From: Taibaiella sp041660405
Lineage (GTDB): Bacteria; Bacteroidota; Bacteroidia; Chitinophagales; Chitinophagaceae
NCBI GenBank assembly: GCA_041660405.1
Contig: JBAZWL010000007.1
Location: 1 to 64,000 of the forward strand
DNA: 64,000 bases
Direction: 5' to 3'
The position numbers and the translations under genes were made by a program. Of this stretch, positions 34,331 through 44,145 are shown one piece after another (position 1 is the first letter of the stretch; each line of letters opens with the position of its first letter). The notes under the pieces were generated by a model. The model saw nothing but the letters and a program-made list of their open reading frames with translations, made no database searches and was not told where the DNA came from.

Positions 34331-36364
34331 CTATTTCAAGTCATCCAGCATTTTCTGATAACCAAACATCTGGTCTCTTAAGCGTGCAGCTTCCATAAAA
34401 TCCATATCCTTTGCTGCTTTTTCCATTGTTTTTTTAGTTCTTGCAATTGCTTTTTCAAGTTCGGGTTTACTTAAGTATGCCACATCATCTTCAGCCGCTA
34501 CAGATATTGCAGGCATGTCGGCAGGTGTGGCATAAGGACTGTTTTCGTCATAACCTTTAATATCCAATACAGATGTTTGCTTCATGATCTGCTCAACCGA
34601 TTTACGAACCGTATGTGGTGTTATGCCATGTTCTATATTGTATTGAACCTGTTTTTCCCTTCTTCTCGAAGTCTCATCAATAGTCCGCTGCATGCTTTCC
34701 GTTATTTTATCAGCATAGAAAATAACAAGCCCATCTACGTTACGTGCGGCACGCCCTGCCATCTGTGTAAGGGAGCGTTCATCGCGCAGGAACCCTTCTT
34801 TATCTGCATCAAGAATGGCTACCAGTGAGACTTCTGGCAGATCAAGGCCTTCTCTCAAAAGGTTTACACCTACAAGCACATCAATATTTCCTAACCGCAG
34901 ATTCCGCAATATCTCTACACGTTCCAATGTGTCTACTTCCGAGTGAATATAGCGGGAATTTACATTGATTCTTTGCAGGTATTTATCCAGCTCTTCGGCC
35001 ATACGTTTGGTAAGGGTTGTTACCAATACACGATCACCTTTCTTCACTGTTTTATCTATCTGATCCAACAGGTCATCTATTTGATTTACCGATGGACGTA
35101 TCTCAATAGGCGGATCAAGTAAGCCTGTAGGTCTTACCACTTGCTCTACCACGATACCTTCTGAATGGTCTAACTCATAATGAGCAGGCGTTGCACTTAC
35201 AAAAATGGTCTGGTTCAGCATGGTTTCGAATTCATAAAAATTCAAAGGCCTGTTGTCCAGTGCTGATGGTAGGCGAAAGCCAAAATCTACAAGGTTTAGT
35301 TTCCTTGAACGGTCACCACCATACATACCGCTTACCTGCGGAATGGTTACATGGCTTTCATCCACGAACAATAAAAAATCTTTAGGGAAATAATCGATCA
35401 GGCAGAAGGGTCTTGTACCTGGTCTGCGCCTGTCCAGGAAGCGCGAATAGTTTTCTATGCCACTGCAATAACCAAGCTCCTGTATCATTTCAATATCATA
35501 ATTCACCCTTTCTTTGATACGTTGTGCTTCAATATGTTTGCCTACCGATTTAAAATAATCTACCTGGGCATTCACTTCATCTTGTATTTCATGAATAATT
35601 TGCACCATCTGGTCTTTGGGCGCCATATACATATTGGCGGGAAAGATAGCGGCATTTTCCATTTTGCCAATACGTTTACCGCTTTCAATTTCAAAGCTTT
35701 CTATCTCTTCAATTTCATCACCGAAGAAAGTAATACGATAACCATAATCTACATAAGGCAGGTTCACATCTACGGTGTCCCCCTTCACCCGGAAAGTCCC
35801 CCTGGTAAAGTCGCCCTGGCTACGGCTGTACAAAGAATTTACCATGCTATGCAGGAAAGAATTACGTGGTATTTTATCTCCGGTATTAATACGGATAATA
35901 CCATTTTCATATTCGGTAGGATTACCCATACCATAAATACAGCTTACCGATGCTACTACAAGAATATCTCTTCTCCCGCTCAACAGGTTGGTTGTTGTAC
36001 GTAACCTTAACTTTTCCAGTTCTTCATTTATAGCAAGGTCTTTTTCGATATAAGTATCGCTGGTAGGCATGTAGGCTTCCGGCTGATAATAATCGTAATA
36101 AGACACGAAATACTCTACAGCATTATTCGGAAAGAATTGTTTGAATTCACCATAAAGTTGCGCCACCAATGTCTTGTTATGGGTCAATACCAAAGTTGGT
36201 TGTTGTACTTCCTGGATAATATTAGCCATGGTAAAAGTCTTACCAGATCCGGTTACACCGAGCAGGGTTTGAAACTTTTCTCCTTCTCTTAATCCTTTGG
36301 TCAATTCCTTGATAGCATCAGGTTGATCCCCTGCAGGTTGGTATGGTCTTTCTATCTGAAACAT
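34331..36364 (-). CDS. uvrB: Excinuclease ABC subunit B
   Basis: A 677-residue UvrB, the damage-verifying helicase-like subunit of nucleotide excision repair. Walker A is GVTGSGKT near the N-terminus, and the beta-hairpin region is YYDYYQPEAYMPTSDTYIEK. Later motifs are FVDESHVTIPQ and ILDADKEGFLRDERSLTQ, then MAGRAARN. The C-terminal UVR motif ends the protein (KDMDFMEAARLRDQMF) and binds UvrC. Full-length, with no anomalies. It is monocistronic; uvrA and uvrC are not in the window. Confidence 0.96.
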   Translation of the reverse strand: MFQIERPYQPAGDQPDAIKELTKGLREGEKFQTLLGVTGSGKTFTMANIIQEVQQPTLVLTHNKTLVAQLYGEFKQFFPNNAVEYFVSYYDYYQPEAYMPTSDTYIEKDLAINEELEKLRLRTTTNLLSGRRDILVVASVSCIYGMGNPTEYENGIIRINTGDKIPRNSFLHSMVNSLYSRSQGDFTRGTFRVKGDTVDVNLPYVDYGYRITFFGDEIEEIESFEIESGKRIGKMENAAIFPANMYMAPKDQMVQIIHEIQDEVNAQVDYFKSVGKHIEAQRIKERVNYDIEMIQELGYCSGIENYSRFLDRRRPGTRPFCLIDYFPKDFLLFVDESHVTIPQVSGMYGGDRSRKLNLVDFGFRLPSALDNRPLNFYEFETMLNQTIFVSATPAHYELDHSEGIVVEQVVRPTGLLDPPIEIRPSVNQIDDLLDQIDKTVKKGDRVLVTTLTKRMAEELDKYLQRINVNSRYIHSEVDTLERVEILRNLRLGNIDVLVGVNLLREGLDLPEVSLVAILDADKEGFLRDERSLTQMAGRAARNVDGLVIFYADKITESMQRTIDETSRRREKQVQYNIEHGITPHTVRKSVEQIMKQTSVLDIKGYDENSPYATPADMPAISVAAEDDVAYLSKPELEKAIARTKKTMEKAAKDMDFMEAARLRDQMFGYQKMLDDLK

Positions 36365-36435
36365 AGCTAACGAAGTTAAGGATTATCGCCGATTTGCTGA
36401 AGCAACTATCATATCTTCCAGATTAGTATAGGCTA

Positions 36436-36478
36436 AAAAGAGAAGAGTTCCGGCTATAAGCCGGAACTCTTCTCTTTT
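36436..36478. terminator. Perfect 19-bp terminator hairpin
   Basis: Arms 36436-36454 and 36460-36478 are perfectly complementary, with GAGTTCCGGC at the top and a five-base loop. The outer A/T pairs act as tails on both strands. It follows the stop of the T9SS type B gene (minus strand). Confidence 0.85.
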
Positions 36479-36490
36479 ATATTTAAATAT

Positions 36491-38509
36491 CTATCGTATC
36501 AAAGTAACATTCCCTGATCTTCGGAACCGTTGTTGGGTATTGGCACAGTTGGCGTCTACTTCCCATACATAAACACCCATTGGAGCTTCCTTGCCATCAA
36601 CTCTTCCGTCCCATTTACCCTGCGGATCGGTGGTAGTGAATACCTCTTTACCCCAACGGTCAAATATTTTGAAGTAATTGATCTTAACCAATTGTTGGTT
36701 AAGCAGACCGAATTTATTTGTTGTTCCGTAAGTGCTGGCTGGCTTAAACGCATTGGGTACATTAATATTATCGCAAGGAACCTGTATCAATACTGTATCA
36801 ATAGTACTACATCCATCAGTATTTGTAATGTTCAGATAATAGGTAATATCATAAGGAGGTCTTACATCGGTAATCGGAACATTTCTTGGCCCTTTAAAAC
36901 CAATATTAGGTTCCCATAAGTAAGTATATTGAGATCCTAATGTAGTACCGGGACCACCAATAATAGAAGTGGAACCATCAGCAAGAATACGGTCTGGACC
37001 GGCATCAGCAACTATTTTACTAACAGTAACGTCAACAGGTATTTTTACGATACAGTTGTAATCATAATAAGTAGTAACTGTATAAGTAGTCGTGATAGCT
37101 GGCCATATATCTACGAACTGGCCTGAAGTAGTATCGATATTATAGTCAGGCACCCATTTGAAACTGTCTGCTCCAAAAGATAATGCGGATAAACGTATAG
37201 TATCACCCTGGCAAAGTAGCGTATCATTACTTACCGTCAAAGGTGGATGATCATATACATAAACTTGTTCGCAATCTGTACGTACAGTAGGTAAACCTTC
37301 ATCAATGGTCAGGAATACAGTATATATACCTGGTTCATCTATTTTGAAAGATGGAGGCAGACGCAGATCGGAGTAAGCCGGCGTTGCGTTCGTGCAGGAA
37401 GGGAATATTATTTTACTTACAGAGTTATCGTCATTTGTTGCCAACAGATAAATCGCACCATTATCACGGGCAATACCCGTCATGTTCCTGGCTTGTGTAA
37501 AGTCAGCTACATTACCATGATTTATTGCACTTGGCTGGTTAGCTATAGATTGATCGTCCCATATAAGCGTGGTAAGGCTTCCTGTGCCATAATTCAATAC
37601 AAAACCATAGTAAGAATTACAGTCCTTGGTTACTGATATACCAACAGGAACATTGACCTTGTTACCCATATTACCCAAATCTACTACGAATGGTGTATTG
37701 GTAAGATTGTTACCAAAAGAAATGCGGTTTACCGTATTAGTAGCTCTGTTGGTGATAAATAAATGCCAGTTGTCCAATTCTACAATACCTGTTATAGCAG
37801 AAACACCAGAAAAATGGCCATCTATATTTCCAAGATTAGTTAAGGTTGGGGTGCTGGTCAAATCTGTTCCAAAAGCCAGGCGTATTAATTCATCGTTTTT
37901 CGTAAAAGTAAAACCGAACCAATTATTATCTTCTCTTACAATATATAATTGTTTAGGACCATTAAGTCCGCCACCAAGATTGCCTACGTTTACTTCAGTT
38001 GGCATAGATTTCAAGCCATTTTCATTGAAATCATAGCGTACAAGACGTGAATTTGAGTTGTCGGTACCGGCAACTACAAATAAATGCCATAATCCGTTAT
38101 TAGCCAGATAAAGGCCTCCGGGAGAAGCTATAGTGCTGATGCCCGTAATCATGGACGGCAAGCCGGATAAGCCATTGGCATATTTCATCCTGGCTACCCC
38201 GCTACCATTATTGATATGGAAAGTATAATTAAAACTATCATCTTCAGCCACTATATACCCACGGCTGGCATTGATGGATTGTACTGGTCCTATATTATTT
38301 CCCAATGGTTCTATGCCAAGGTTTGGAGGGCAAAAAGTCCAGAAATAATTTTGTGCAGTCTGAATGATATTGAATGGAACTATCTCATGTCCGTTACATA
38401 CTGTATCCGGCAATTTAAACAAATTGGGATCAGTTTGTGCATGCGTTTTCCCCGTAGGAATTAGTAAAGCCAATAACGACGAAGCAAGTAATAGTAATCT
38501 TTTGCTCAT
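36491..38509 (-). CDS. Secreted repeat protein with T9SS type B sorting domain
   Basis: A 672-residue protein from the ATG at 38507-38509 (the frame extends 18 codons upstream without a signal). The signal peptide ends THA-Q. Between about 90 and 370 there are ~50-residue repeats with VNLGN(L/M/I)GG and W(H/F)LF or YGFV strands, for example GIVELDNWHLFITNRATN, which suggests a beta-propeller. An Ig-like part with CEQVYVYDHPPLTVSNDTL follows. The CTD is NINVPNAFKPAS, YFKIFDRWGKEVF, GKWDGRVDGK and terminal GNVTLIR. No enzyme motif is seen. It is probably displayed on the surface through the type IX system. Confidence 0.87.
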   Translation of the reverse strand: MSKRLLLLASSLLALLIPTGKTHAQTDPNLFKLPDTVCNGHEIVPFNIIQTAQNYFWTFCPPNLGIEPLGNNIGPVQSINASRGYIVAEDDSFNYTFHINNGSGVARMKYANGLSGLPSMITGISTIASPGGLYLANNGLWHLFVVAGTDNSNSRLVRYDFNENGLKSMPTEVNVGNLGGGLNGPKQLYIVREDNNWFGFTFTKNDELIRLAFGTDLTSTPTLTNLGNIDGHFSGVSAITGIVELDNWHLFITNRATNTVNRISFGNNLTNTPFVVDLGNMGNKVNVPVGISVTKDCNSYYGFVLNYGTGSLTTLIWDDQSIANQPSAINHGNVADFTQARNMTGIARDNGAIYLLATNDDNSVSKIIFPSCTNATPAYSDLRLPPSFKIDEPGIYTVFLTIDEGLPTVRTDCEQVYVYDHPPLTVSNDTLLCQGDTIRLSALSFGADSFKWVPDYNIDTTSGQFVDIWPAITTTYTVTTYYDYNCIVKIPVDVTVSKIVADAGPDRILADGSTSIIGGPGTTLGSQYTYLWEPNIGFKGPRNVPITDVRPPYDITYYLNITNTDGCSTIDTVLIQVPCDNINVPNAFKPASTYGTTNKFGLLNQQLVKINYFKIFDRWGKEVFTTTDPQGKWDGRVDGKEAPMGVYVWEVDANCANTQQRFRRSGNVTLIR

Positions 38510-38657
38510 ACTTGAGTTTATGAAATCAGAAATGGAACAGTTAAAAACTTTTGTACACAGCACAAGGTCAGTTCTCGAAAAGTTTGGCTAATGTAATAAG
38601 TTTATTGGAGATTTTTGCAAACAATTATTAATTTTATTTCCAAAAATATCAGAAACC

Positions 38658-40814
38658 ATGATGAAAAGCAAACACTTAAAGGTTGTTTTAATGATGGCTA
38701 CTGCGGGTTTATCTGCAAGCATACTTTCTGCTAAAGAAGGCATGTGGCAACCCGCACAGCTTAAAAGACAGGAAACAGACATGCAGAAGTTGGGTCTAAA
38801 GATACCTGTAGAAAAACTTTATAATGATAATGGTACAGGATTAAACAATGCTGTGGTGCTATTTGGAAAAGGTTGTACAGGCGAAATGGTTTCTAATAAT
38901 GGCTTGCTGTTTACCAATCATCATTGCGCGTATAGCACGGCTCAATCCTTAAGTACGGGAACTAAAAATTACCTGGTAAATGGTTTTTGGGCAGCAAACC
39001 GGCAGGAAGAATTGCCATGTCCCGGCCTTACTGTCTCCTTTGTAAGAAAGACCGAAGATGTTACTGAATATATTTTAAAAGATCTTAATGACACTATGCC
39101 TGAAGATGCCCGTAATGCAAAAATAAAAGCGCGCATCAAAGAATTGGAAAAGGCCTATAAAAACATTCAGGGGCTTGATGCAGAAGTAAAACCATATTAC
39201 AATGGTAATCAATATTGGGTTTCTTTAATGGAAACCTTTACCGATGTGCGCCTGGTAGGGTTTCCGCCAAATGGCATAGGTAAATTTGGAGGGGATACCG
39301 ACAACTGGATGTGGCCCAGGATGACTGCCGACTTTGCAGTATTCAGGGTTTATGCTTCTAAAACAAATAAACCCGCAGCTTACAATCTTGCTAATGTGCC
39401 TTATAAACCGCAGACATTTTTTCCGATAAATACTTCTGGTTACAAAGAAGGTGATTTTACTATGGTGTATGGTTTCCCTGCCGCTACCCAGGAATACATA
39501 AGTTCTTATCAGTTGAATCAGGTGCAGTACATTACAGATCCGATAAGGATAGAAGCCCGCGAAAAACGCCTTGCCGTATTGGATGAAGCCATGAGAAATA
39601 ATCCCGATGTTTTTCTGAAGTATGCTGCCAAGCAATCTAAGTTGAGTAATGGATATAAAAAATGGAAGGGGGAAGTATTGGGCCTTACTACTAATGATGT
39701 AGTGGGTAAAAAGCAGGAATATGAAAAGCTATTCCAGCAGGCTGCAAGCAATAATGCCGACCCCCAGTATAAAATGTTGCTGCCAGAAATACAAGCTACA
39801 GTAAATGGAAGCGATAATGCTTTGATCGCTTCAGAATATACTAAAGAAACCGTTTTGGGCGTTGAAGCTATTGAGCAATCTGCCTTGTTGCAAAAAGTAT
39901 TGGATTTTTATCGTTCCAATATTACTCAGGAAGCATGGGCCGACAGTCTTCGAAAGATGAAAATTGCCGTTACAGGTTTTTATAAAAATTATGACCCGGC
40001 AACTGACCATAAAGTTTTTGATGCTTTGATGCCATTATACTTGCAGCAAGGAGAACAGGTAGTGGCACCCAAAATGAAATCGTTGTTATATGCCTCTGGA
40101 AATAATGTTTCTTCCTGGGGGAAAAATGTATTTAACAACAGTATAGCCGTAAGTAAAGATAAAATGCTCGCGCTTCTTGATGATATCAATCCTGCGGATT
40201 CTGTAATAATTAAGGAAGATCCTGCGTTTTTAATTTATGATGCTGTTACTTCTTTTTCAAGAGAAAAAATAGATCCTGCATTGAAGCGATATAATGATCG
40301 TATTGCACCGCTTAGCCGTATTTATATGAAACGCCAGATGGAATACGGCAACAGCGGTAGAGCATTTTATCCGGATGCCAATCAAACGCTCAGGCTTACT
40401 TATGGTAAAGTAGAACGTGTAGATATTCCGGGAAGTAATATTTACCAGACTACCATGGATGACCTGATCCCGAGACATAATGCAGGTGTGGAAGAATTCA
40501 ATATTCCGCAAGGCCTTCGTAATTTGTATGCAAGCAGGAACTATGGCAGATGGGCGGTGAATGGTACAATGCCGGTTAATTTTATAGCCAGTAATCATAC
40601 CAGTAGCGGTAATTCGGGGAGCCCGGTACTTAATGCTAAAGGAGAATTGATCGGTATCAACTTTGACCGTATCTGGCAGGGTACCATGACCGATCTGTAT
40701 TATGAGCCGTCTGTAAGCAGAAATGTTACTGCAGATATTCGTTATGTACTCTTTATTATAGAAAAATATGGTAATGCCGGATGGCTGTTGAACGAAATGA
40801 AACTGGTAAAGTAA
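38658..40814 (+). CDS. S46-family dipeptidyl-peptidase, DPP11-like
   Basis: A 718-residue exported peptidase (signal peptide about 1-25, SILSA-K). The chymotrypsin-type triad of family S46 is visible: His89 in FTNHHCAY, Asp in GGDTDNWMWPR (213-215 region) and Ser653 in SSGNSGSPV. Near the end is INFDRIW with Arg671; an Arg at this place marks the Asp/Glu-specific DPP11 group, while Gly marks DPP7. This enzyme therefore probably removes dipeptides ending in acidic residues in the periplasm. S46 enzymes are important for growth on peptides in Porphyromonas. Monocistronic, although a GC-rich hairpin separates it from kdsB. Confidence 0.9.
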   Translation: MMKSKHLKVVLMMATAGLSASILSAKEGMWQPAQLKRQETDMQKLGLKIPVEKLYNDNGTGLNNAVVLFGKGCTGEMVSNNGLLFTNHHCAYSTAQSLSTGTKNYLVNGFWAANRQEELPCPGLTVSFVRKTEDVTEYILKDLNDTMPEDARNAKIKARIKELEKAYKNIQGLDAEVKPYYNGNQYWVSLMETFTDVRLVGFPPNGIGKFGGDTDNWMWPRMTADFAVFRVYASKTNKPAAYNLANVPYKPQTFFPINTSGYKEGDFTMVYGFPAATQEYISSYQLNQVQYITDPIRIEAREKRLAVLDEAMRNNPDVFLKYAAKQSKLSNGYKKWKGEVLGLTTNDVVGKKQEYEKLFQQAASNNADPQYKMLLPEIQATVNGSDNALIASEYTKETVLGVEAIEQSALLQKVLDFYRSNITQEAWADSLRKMKIAVTGFYKNYDPATDHKVFDALMPLYLQQGEQVVAPKMKSLLYASGNNVSSWGKNVFNNSIAVSKDKMLALLDDINPADSVIIKEDPAFLIYDAVTSFSREKIDPALKRYNDRIAPLSRIYMKRQMEYGNSGRAFYPDANQTLRLTYGKVERVDIPGSNIYQTTMDDLIPRHNAGVEEFNIPQGLRNLYASRNYGRWAVNGTMPVNFIASNHTSSGNSGSPVLNAKGELIGINFDRIWQGTMTDLYYEPSVSRNVTADIRYVLFIIEKYGNAGWLLNEMKLVK

Positions 40815-40856
40815 ATTTCAAAAATCAATATAAACTTTACGACCTTTGTGTCGGAT

Positions 40857-40878
40857 CAGGCCGCTCCTCTGCGGCCTG
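40857..40878. other. 8-bp perfect GC hairpin in front of kdsB
   Basis: CAGGCCGC (40857-40864), loop TCCTCT, GCGGCCTG (40871-40878). It has no T-run on the plus strand, so it may be a weak terminator for the peptidase gene or a leader structure 34 bases upstream of the kdsB start. Confidence 0.45.
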
Positions 40879-40911
40879 CTTCATTCCTCAAGGCTCATTA
40901 AACATTATTTC

Positions 40912-41649
40912 TTGAAAAAGATAGCATTGATTCCTGCAAGATATGCAGCGACCCGCTTTCCCGGTAAACTCATGCAGAAACTGGGAAATAAAACTGTTAT
41001 CCTGTCTACTTATCATTCTGCTTTGCAAACAGGTCTTTTTGATGATGTTGCTGTGGTATGTGACAGTGATATTATTTACAATGAGATTGTAAGCAATGGT
41101 GGCAAAGCCATTATGAGCCGCAAGGAACATGAATGTGGCACAGACAGGATAGCAGAAGCATTGGATCAATTTCCCGATGCAGATATTATAGTGAATGTGC
41201 AGGGCGATGAACCTTTTACTCAAAAGGAACCGCTGGAAAAACTACTGCAGGTTTTTGATGGAGAACAAGGTCGTGATGTTGAAGTCGCATCACTCATGCA
41301 GGTGCTTAAAGATCCGCAATCCATTGCTGATCCTAACTATGTAAAAGTAGCGGTAGATAGAAAGATGAATGCCTTGTTTTTTTCCAGGTCTGTAATACCT
41401 TATCATCGGGATCAGCAAGTCACGCCTGTTTATTATGAACATATTGGTATCTATGCCTTCCGGCGTGATACGCTGATCGATTTTACCCGAATAGAAGTAA
41501 GCCCGCTGGAAGCTGCGGAGAAAATAGAATGCCTGCGGTACCTAGAGAATGGTATTCGTATGAAGATGGTCGTTACTGAATATATGGGAGTAGAAATAGA
41601 TACCCCCGAAGATCTGTTGAAGGCACAACAGCTGCTTTCCAAAGACTAA
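40912..41649 (+). CDS. kdsB: CMP-Kdo synthetase (3-deoxy-manno-octulosonate cytidylyltransferase)
   Basis: A 245-residue enzyme that activates Kdo (or 8-amino-Kdo) with CTP for lipopolysaccharide core synthesis. The nucleotide site is KKIALIPARYAATRFPGKLM, with CDS in AVVCDSD, HECGTDRIAEA, VNVQGDEPF and the late IDTPEDL. The start is the TTG at 40912; the longer frame from 40846 would translate the hairpin. It heads a plus-strand run kdsB-MFS-kdnB. In Shewanella the homologous cytidylyltransferase sits with kdnA and kdnB and prefers 8-amino-Kdo, so the same preference is possible here. Confidence 0.92.
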   Translation: MKKIALIPARYAATRFPGKLMQKLGNKTVILSTYHSALQTGLFDDVAVVCDSDIIYNEIVSNGGKAIMSRKEHECGTDRIAEALDQFPDADIIVNVQGDEPFTQKEPLEKLLQVFDGEQGRDVEVASLMQVLKDPQSIADPNYVKVAVDRKMNALFFSRSVIPYHRDQQVTPVYYEHIGIYAFRRDTLIDFTRIEVSPLEAAEKIECLRYLENGIRMKMVVTEYMGVEIDTPEDLLKAQQLLSKD

Positions 41650-41665
41650 AAGCAGGATAAAGAAA

Positions 41666-42877
41666 ATGCTGCAACGACTATACAACATGAACATTATTGC
41701 TATAATCAGGAAAACTTACGGAGGCATTAAACGGGAAGTATGGCTGCTATCGCTGGCCATGCTTATCAACCGTTGCGGCTCTATGGTACTACTGTTCATG
41801 AGTGTATACCTTACTCAAAAAATGCACTACTCATATGCTCAGGCCGGTGTGGTGATGGCTATGTTTGGCGCTGGTTCTTTGGTAGGCGCCTTTGTAGGTG
41901 GGCGTTTGGTAGATAAAATGGGTAGCAATAGTATTATGGTAGGTAGTTTATTGTTAAGTGCAATCTTCCTGGTGCTGCTCAGTTTTTTGCAACATTATTG
42001 GCTCATTGCTATCTGTACTTTTATGGTTACTGCTACAGGCGATGCCTTCAGGCCGGCTAATAACGTAGCTTTGGCAGAGTACACATCAAAGGAGGATTAT
42101 CCCCGGTCCATAGGCCTCAATAGGTTGGCTATGAACTTAGGTTTCACCATAGGTCCTGCTATTGGCGGTTTCCTGGCCTCGATCAATTACCATTTGTTAT
42201 TTTGGGCAGATGGAGTTACCTGCGCCCTTTCAGCTTTATTTATTTATAGTTATTTTAATCAAAGAAGGTATCCACGTAAAGTAAAAGAAAACACCGGCAC
42301 AGAGAAGCCCGGAAGTCCATACACTGATAAGAGATACTTATTTTTCATCTTGATAGCTTGTCTTTACGCGATAACATTTTTTCAAATGATATCAACATTT
42401 CCTTTGTATTACAAGCATGATTATCGTTTGAGCGAAGAGCAGATCGGCTGGCTGATGGCGCTTAATGGTATTGGCATAGCTTTAGTAGAAATGTTTCTCA
42501 TTAGCTATATCAAAAACAGATGGACTAAATTCAACTTCATTACGGTTGGTATTTGTTTGTTGATCGCAGGCTATCTTTTGTACATTGCCTTTCATGGTAT
42601 CTGGGTATTAGTGGCGGTTATGATCTTATTTACCATAAGCGAAATGCTGGTGATGTCCTTTATGGCAACATATTCGATGGACAGAGGCCAGTCAAAAAGT
42701 TTAGGCCAGTATATGGCATTATATTCCATTGCCTGGAGTATTGCCTTGATCCTGTCGCCGGTGGTAGGTTCTTTGCTGATCGAACATTTTGGATTTGTAA
42801 CTTTATGGGTCGCCATGATCAGTATTTCATTGCTCACCATTGTTGGTATTCGTTATCTAGCTATTCAAAAGAACTAA
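41666..42877 (+). CDS. Major facilitator superfamily transporter
   Basis: A 403-residue protein with about 12 membrane helices in two halves. The loop 2-3 motif of MFS proteins is present as GGRLVDKMGSN. Typical helices are AGVVMAMFGAGSLVGAFVGG and IGWLMALNGIGIALVEMF. The start is at 41666 or at the ATG seven codons later (41687). The substrate cannot be read; drug/proton antiport is common for this group. It lies 16 bases after kdsB and 51 bases before kdnB on the same strand, so it may be part of that unit. Confidence 0.88.
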   Translation: MLQRLYNMNIIAIIRKTYGGIKREVWLLSLAMLINRCGSMVLLFMSVYLTQKMHYSYAQAGVVMAMFGAGSLVGAFVGGRLVDKMGSNSIMVGSLLLSAIFLVLLSFLQHYWLIAICTFMVTATGDAFRPANNVALAEYTSKEDYPRSIGLNRLAMNLGFTIGPAIGGFLASINYHLLFWADGVTCALSALFIYSYFNQRRYPRKVKENTGTEKPGSPYTDKRYLFFILIACLYAITFFQMISTFPLYYKHDYRLSEEQIGWLMALNGIGIALVEMFLISYIKNRWTKFNFITVGICLLIAGYLLYIAFHGIWVLVAVMILFTISEMLVMSFMATYSMDRGQSKSLGQYMALYSIAWSIALILSPVVGSLLIEHFGFVTLWVAMISISLLTIVGIRYLAIQKN

Positions 42878-42928
42878 TTTTGCCTCAACAGGAATAAATA
42901 AATTATAAAATAAAACACAGGAAATAAT

Positions 42929-44008
42929 ATGATGCCGTTTAGAAATTTCAAACTTGTAGGGTATGTAACTTATGGTAGGGGCAGCTTTAACCAGTTGGAC
43001 GCAACCCTTGCGCCACAACGTAAAGGTAATGCTCCGATGATCTTTTTTGTTGACCATTATTTTGAAAAAGATGAAGCCTTTCTTTCCCGCATTCCTTTGC
43101 AGGGAAAAGATAAAGTGGTGATTATAGATGTTACCCATGAGCCTAAAACCACTTACGTAGATGCGATCCGTGATGAACTAAAAACAGAATTTGGCGAAGT
43201 AAGTGGCATCATTGGTATCGGTGGCGGAAGTGTGATGGATATGGCCAAAGCTGTTGCATTGATGATGACCAATACCGGATCATCTGCAGATTATCAAGGA
43301 TGGGATCTGGTAAAAGTGCCGGGTGTTTATAAAGCCGGCATACCGACTATATCCGGTACAGGAGCCGAAGTAAGCCGTACTTGCGTGCTGACAGGCCCTG
43401 TGCGTAAACTGGGTATGAATTCTGATTTCACCACATTTGATCAGATCATTCTTGATCCGGAATTGATTCAGAGTGTTCCGGCTAATCAACGTTTTTATAC
43501 CGCGATGGATTGTTTCATTCATTGTGTGGAATCGCTTAACGGTACTTACCTCAACGCTTTCAGTAAATCTTACGGTGAAAAAGCACAGGATCTTTGCGAA
43601 GAAATATTTTTACAGCAAAGTAAATGGACTACAGAGTCTGACGAAAAACTGATGATGGCATCTTATGCCGGAGGGATGAGTATTGCTTATTCGCAGGTTG
43701 GGGTAGCGCATGCAGTAAGTTACGGACTGTCCTTTCTTTTAGGAACAAAACATGGCATTGGTAACTGTATCGTATTTGATAAGCTGGAAGAATTTTATCC
43801 TGATGGTGTTGCAAAATTTAAGCAAATGGTTAAGCTACATAATATCGATATTCCGCAAGGAATTACCAAAGGTCTTTCTGATGCTGATTTTGAAAAGATG
43901 ATAGATGTATCTTTAGGTATGGCACCACTCTGGGAAAATGCGTTGGGTACAAACTGGAAGGAACAAATGACCCGGGAACGGCTTCGTGCCCTGTACGAGA
44001 AGCTTTAA
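42929..44008 (+). CDS. kdnB: Iron-containing alcohol dehydrogenase, probable Kdo 8-oxidase (KdnB-like)
   Basis: A 359-residue group III iron alcohol dehydrogenase. The N-terminus FRNFKLVGYVTYGRGSFNQL matches what I know of KdnB. The NAD site is GIGGGSVMDMAKAVALM, the PTISGTGAEVSRT segment binds phosphate, and the metal ligands are in AMDCFIHCVES, GVAHAVSYGL and GTKHGIGN. KdnB of Shewanella oxidises the C8 of Kdo, and the aminotransferase KdnA then makes 8-amino-Kdo. The nearby kdsB supports this reading. No KdnA-like aminotransferase gene is in the window, so the pathway is incomplete here. Confidence 0.78.
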   Translation: MMPFRNFKLVGYVTYGRGSFNQLDATLAPQRKGNAPMIFFVDHYFEKDEAFLSRIPLQGKDKVVIIDVTHEPKTTYVDAIRDELKTEFGEVSGIIGIGGGSVMDMAKAVALMMTNTGSSADYQGWDLVKVPGVYKAGIPTISGTGAEVSRTCVLTGPVRKLGMNSDFTTFDQIILDPELIQSVPANQRFYTAMDCFIHCVESLNGTYLNAFSKSYGEKAQDLCEEIFLQQSKWTTESDEKLMMASYAGGMSIAYSQVGVAHAVSYGLSFLLGTKHGIGNCIVFDKLEEFYPDGVAKFKQMVKLHNIDIPQGITKGLSDADFEKMIDVSLGMAPLWENALGTNWKEQMTRERLRALYEKL

Positions 44009-44027
44009 TATATTGTAATTTACCGCT

Positions 44028-44063
44028 AAAAATGCCGGGTTTGTCGCAAAGTCCGGCATTTTC
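44028..44063 (+). terminator. Terminator after kdnB
   Basis: AAAATGCCGG (44029-44038) pairs with CCGGCATTTT (44053-44062), with a nested TTTG/CAAA stem in the loop. It lies about 20 bases after the kdnB stop. Confidence 0.75.
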
Positions 44064-44145
44064 ATGTTAATTAATGTAACTGAATTAAAAATTTGTTAAG
44101 TAAGTCGTATTTTTAGCTCCTAATAAAATAATTCAGACTTAACTT

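Noticed and set aside
40846..40911. Extended N-terminus for KdsB from 40846
   Set aside because: It would translate the GC hairpin and adds 22 residues before the conserved KKIALIPARY start; TTG at 40912 fits the family.
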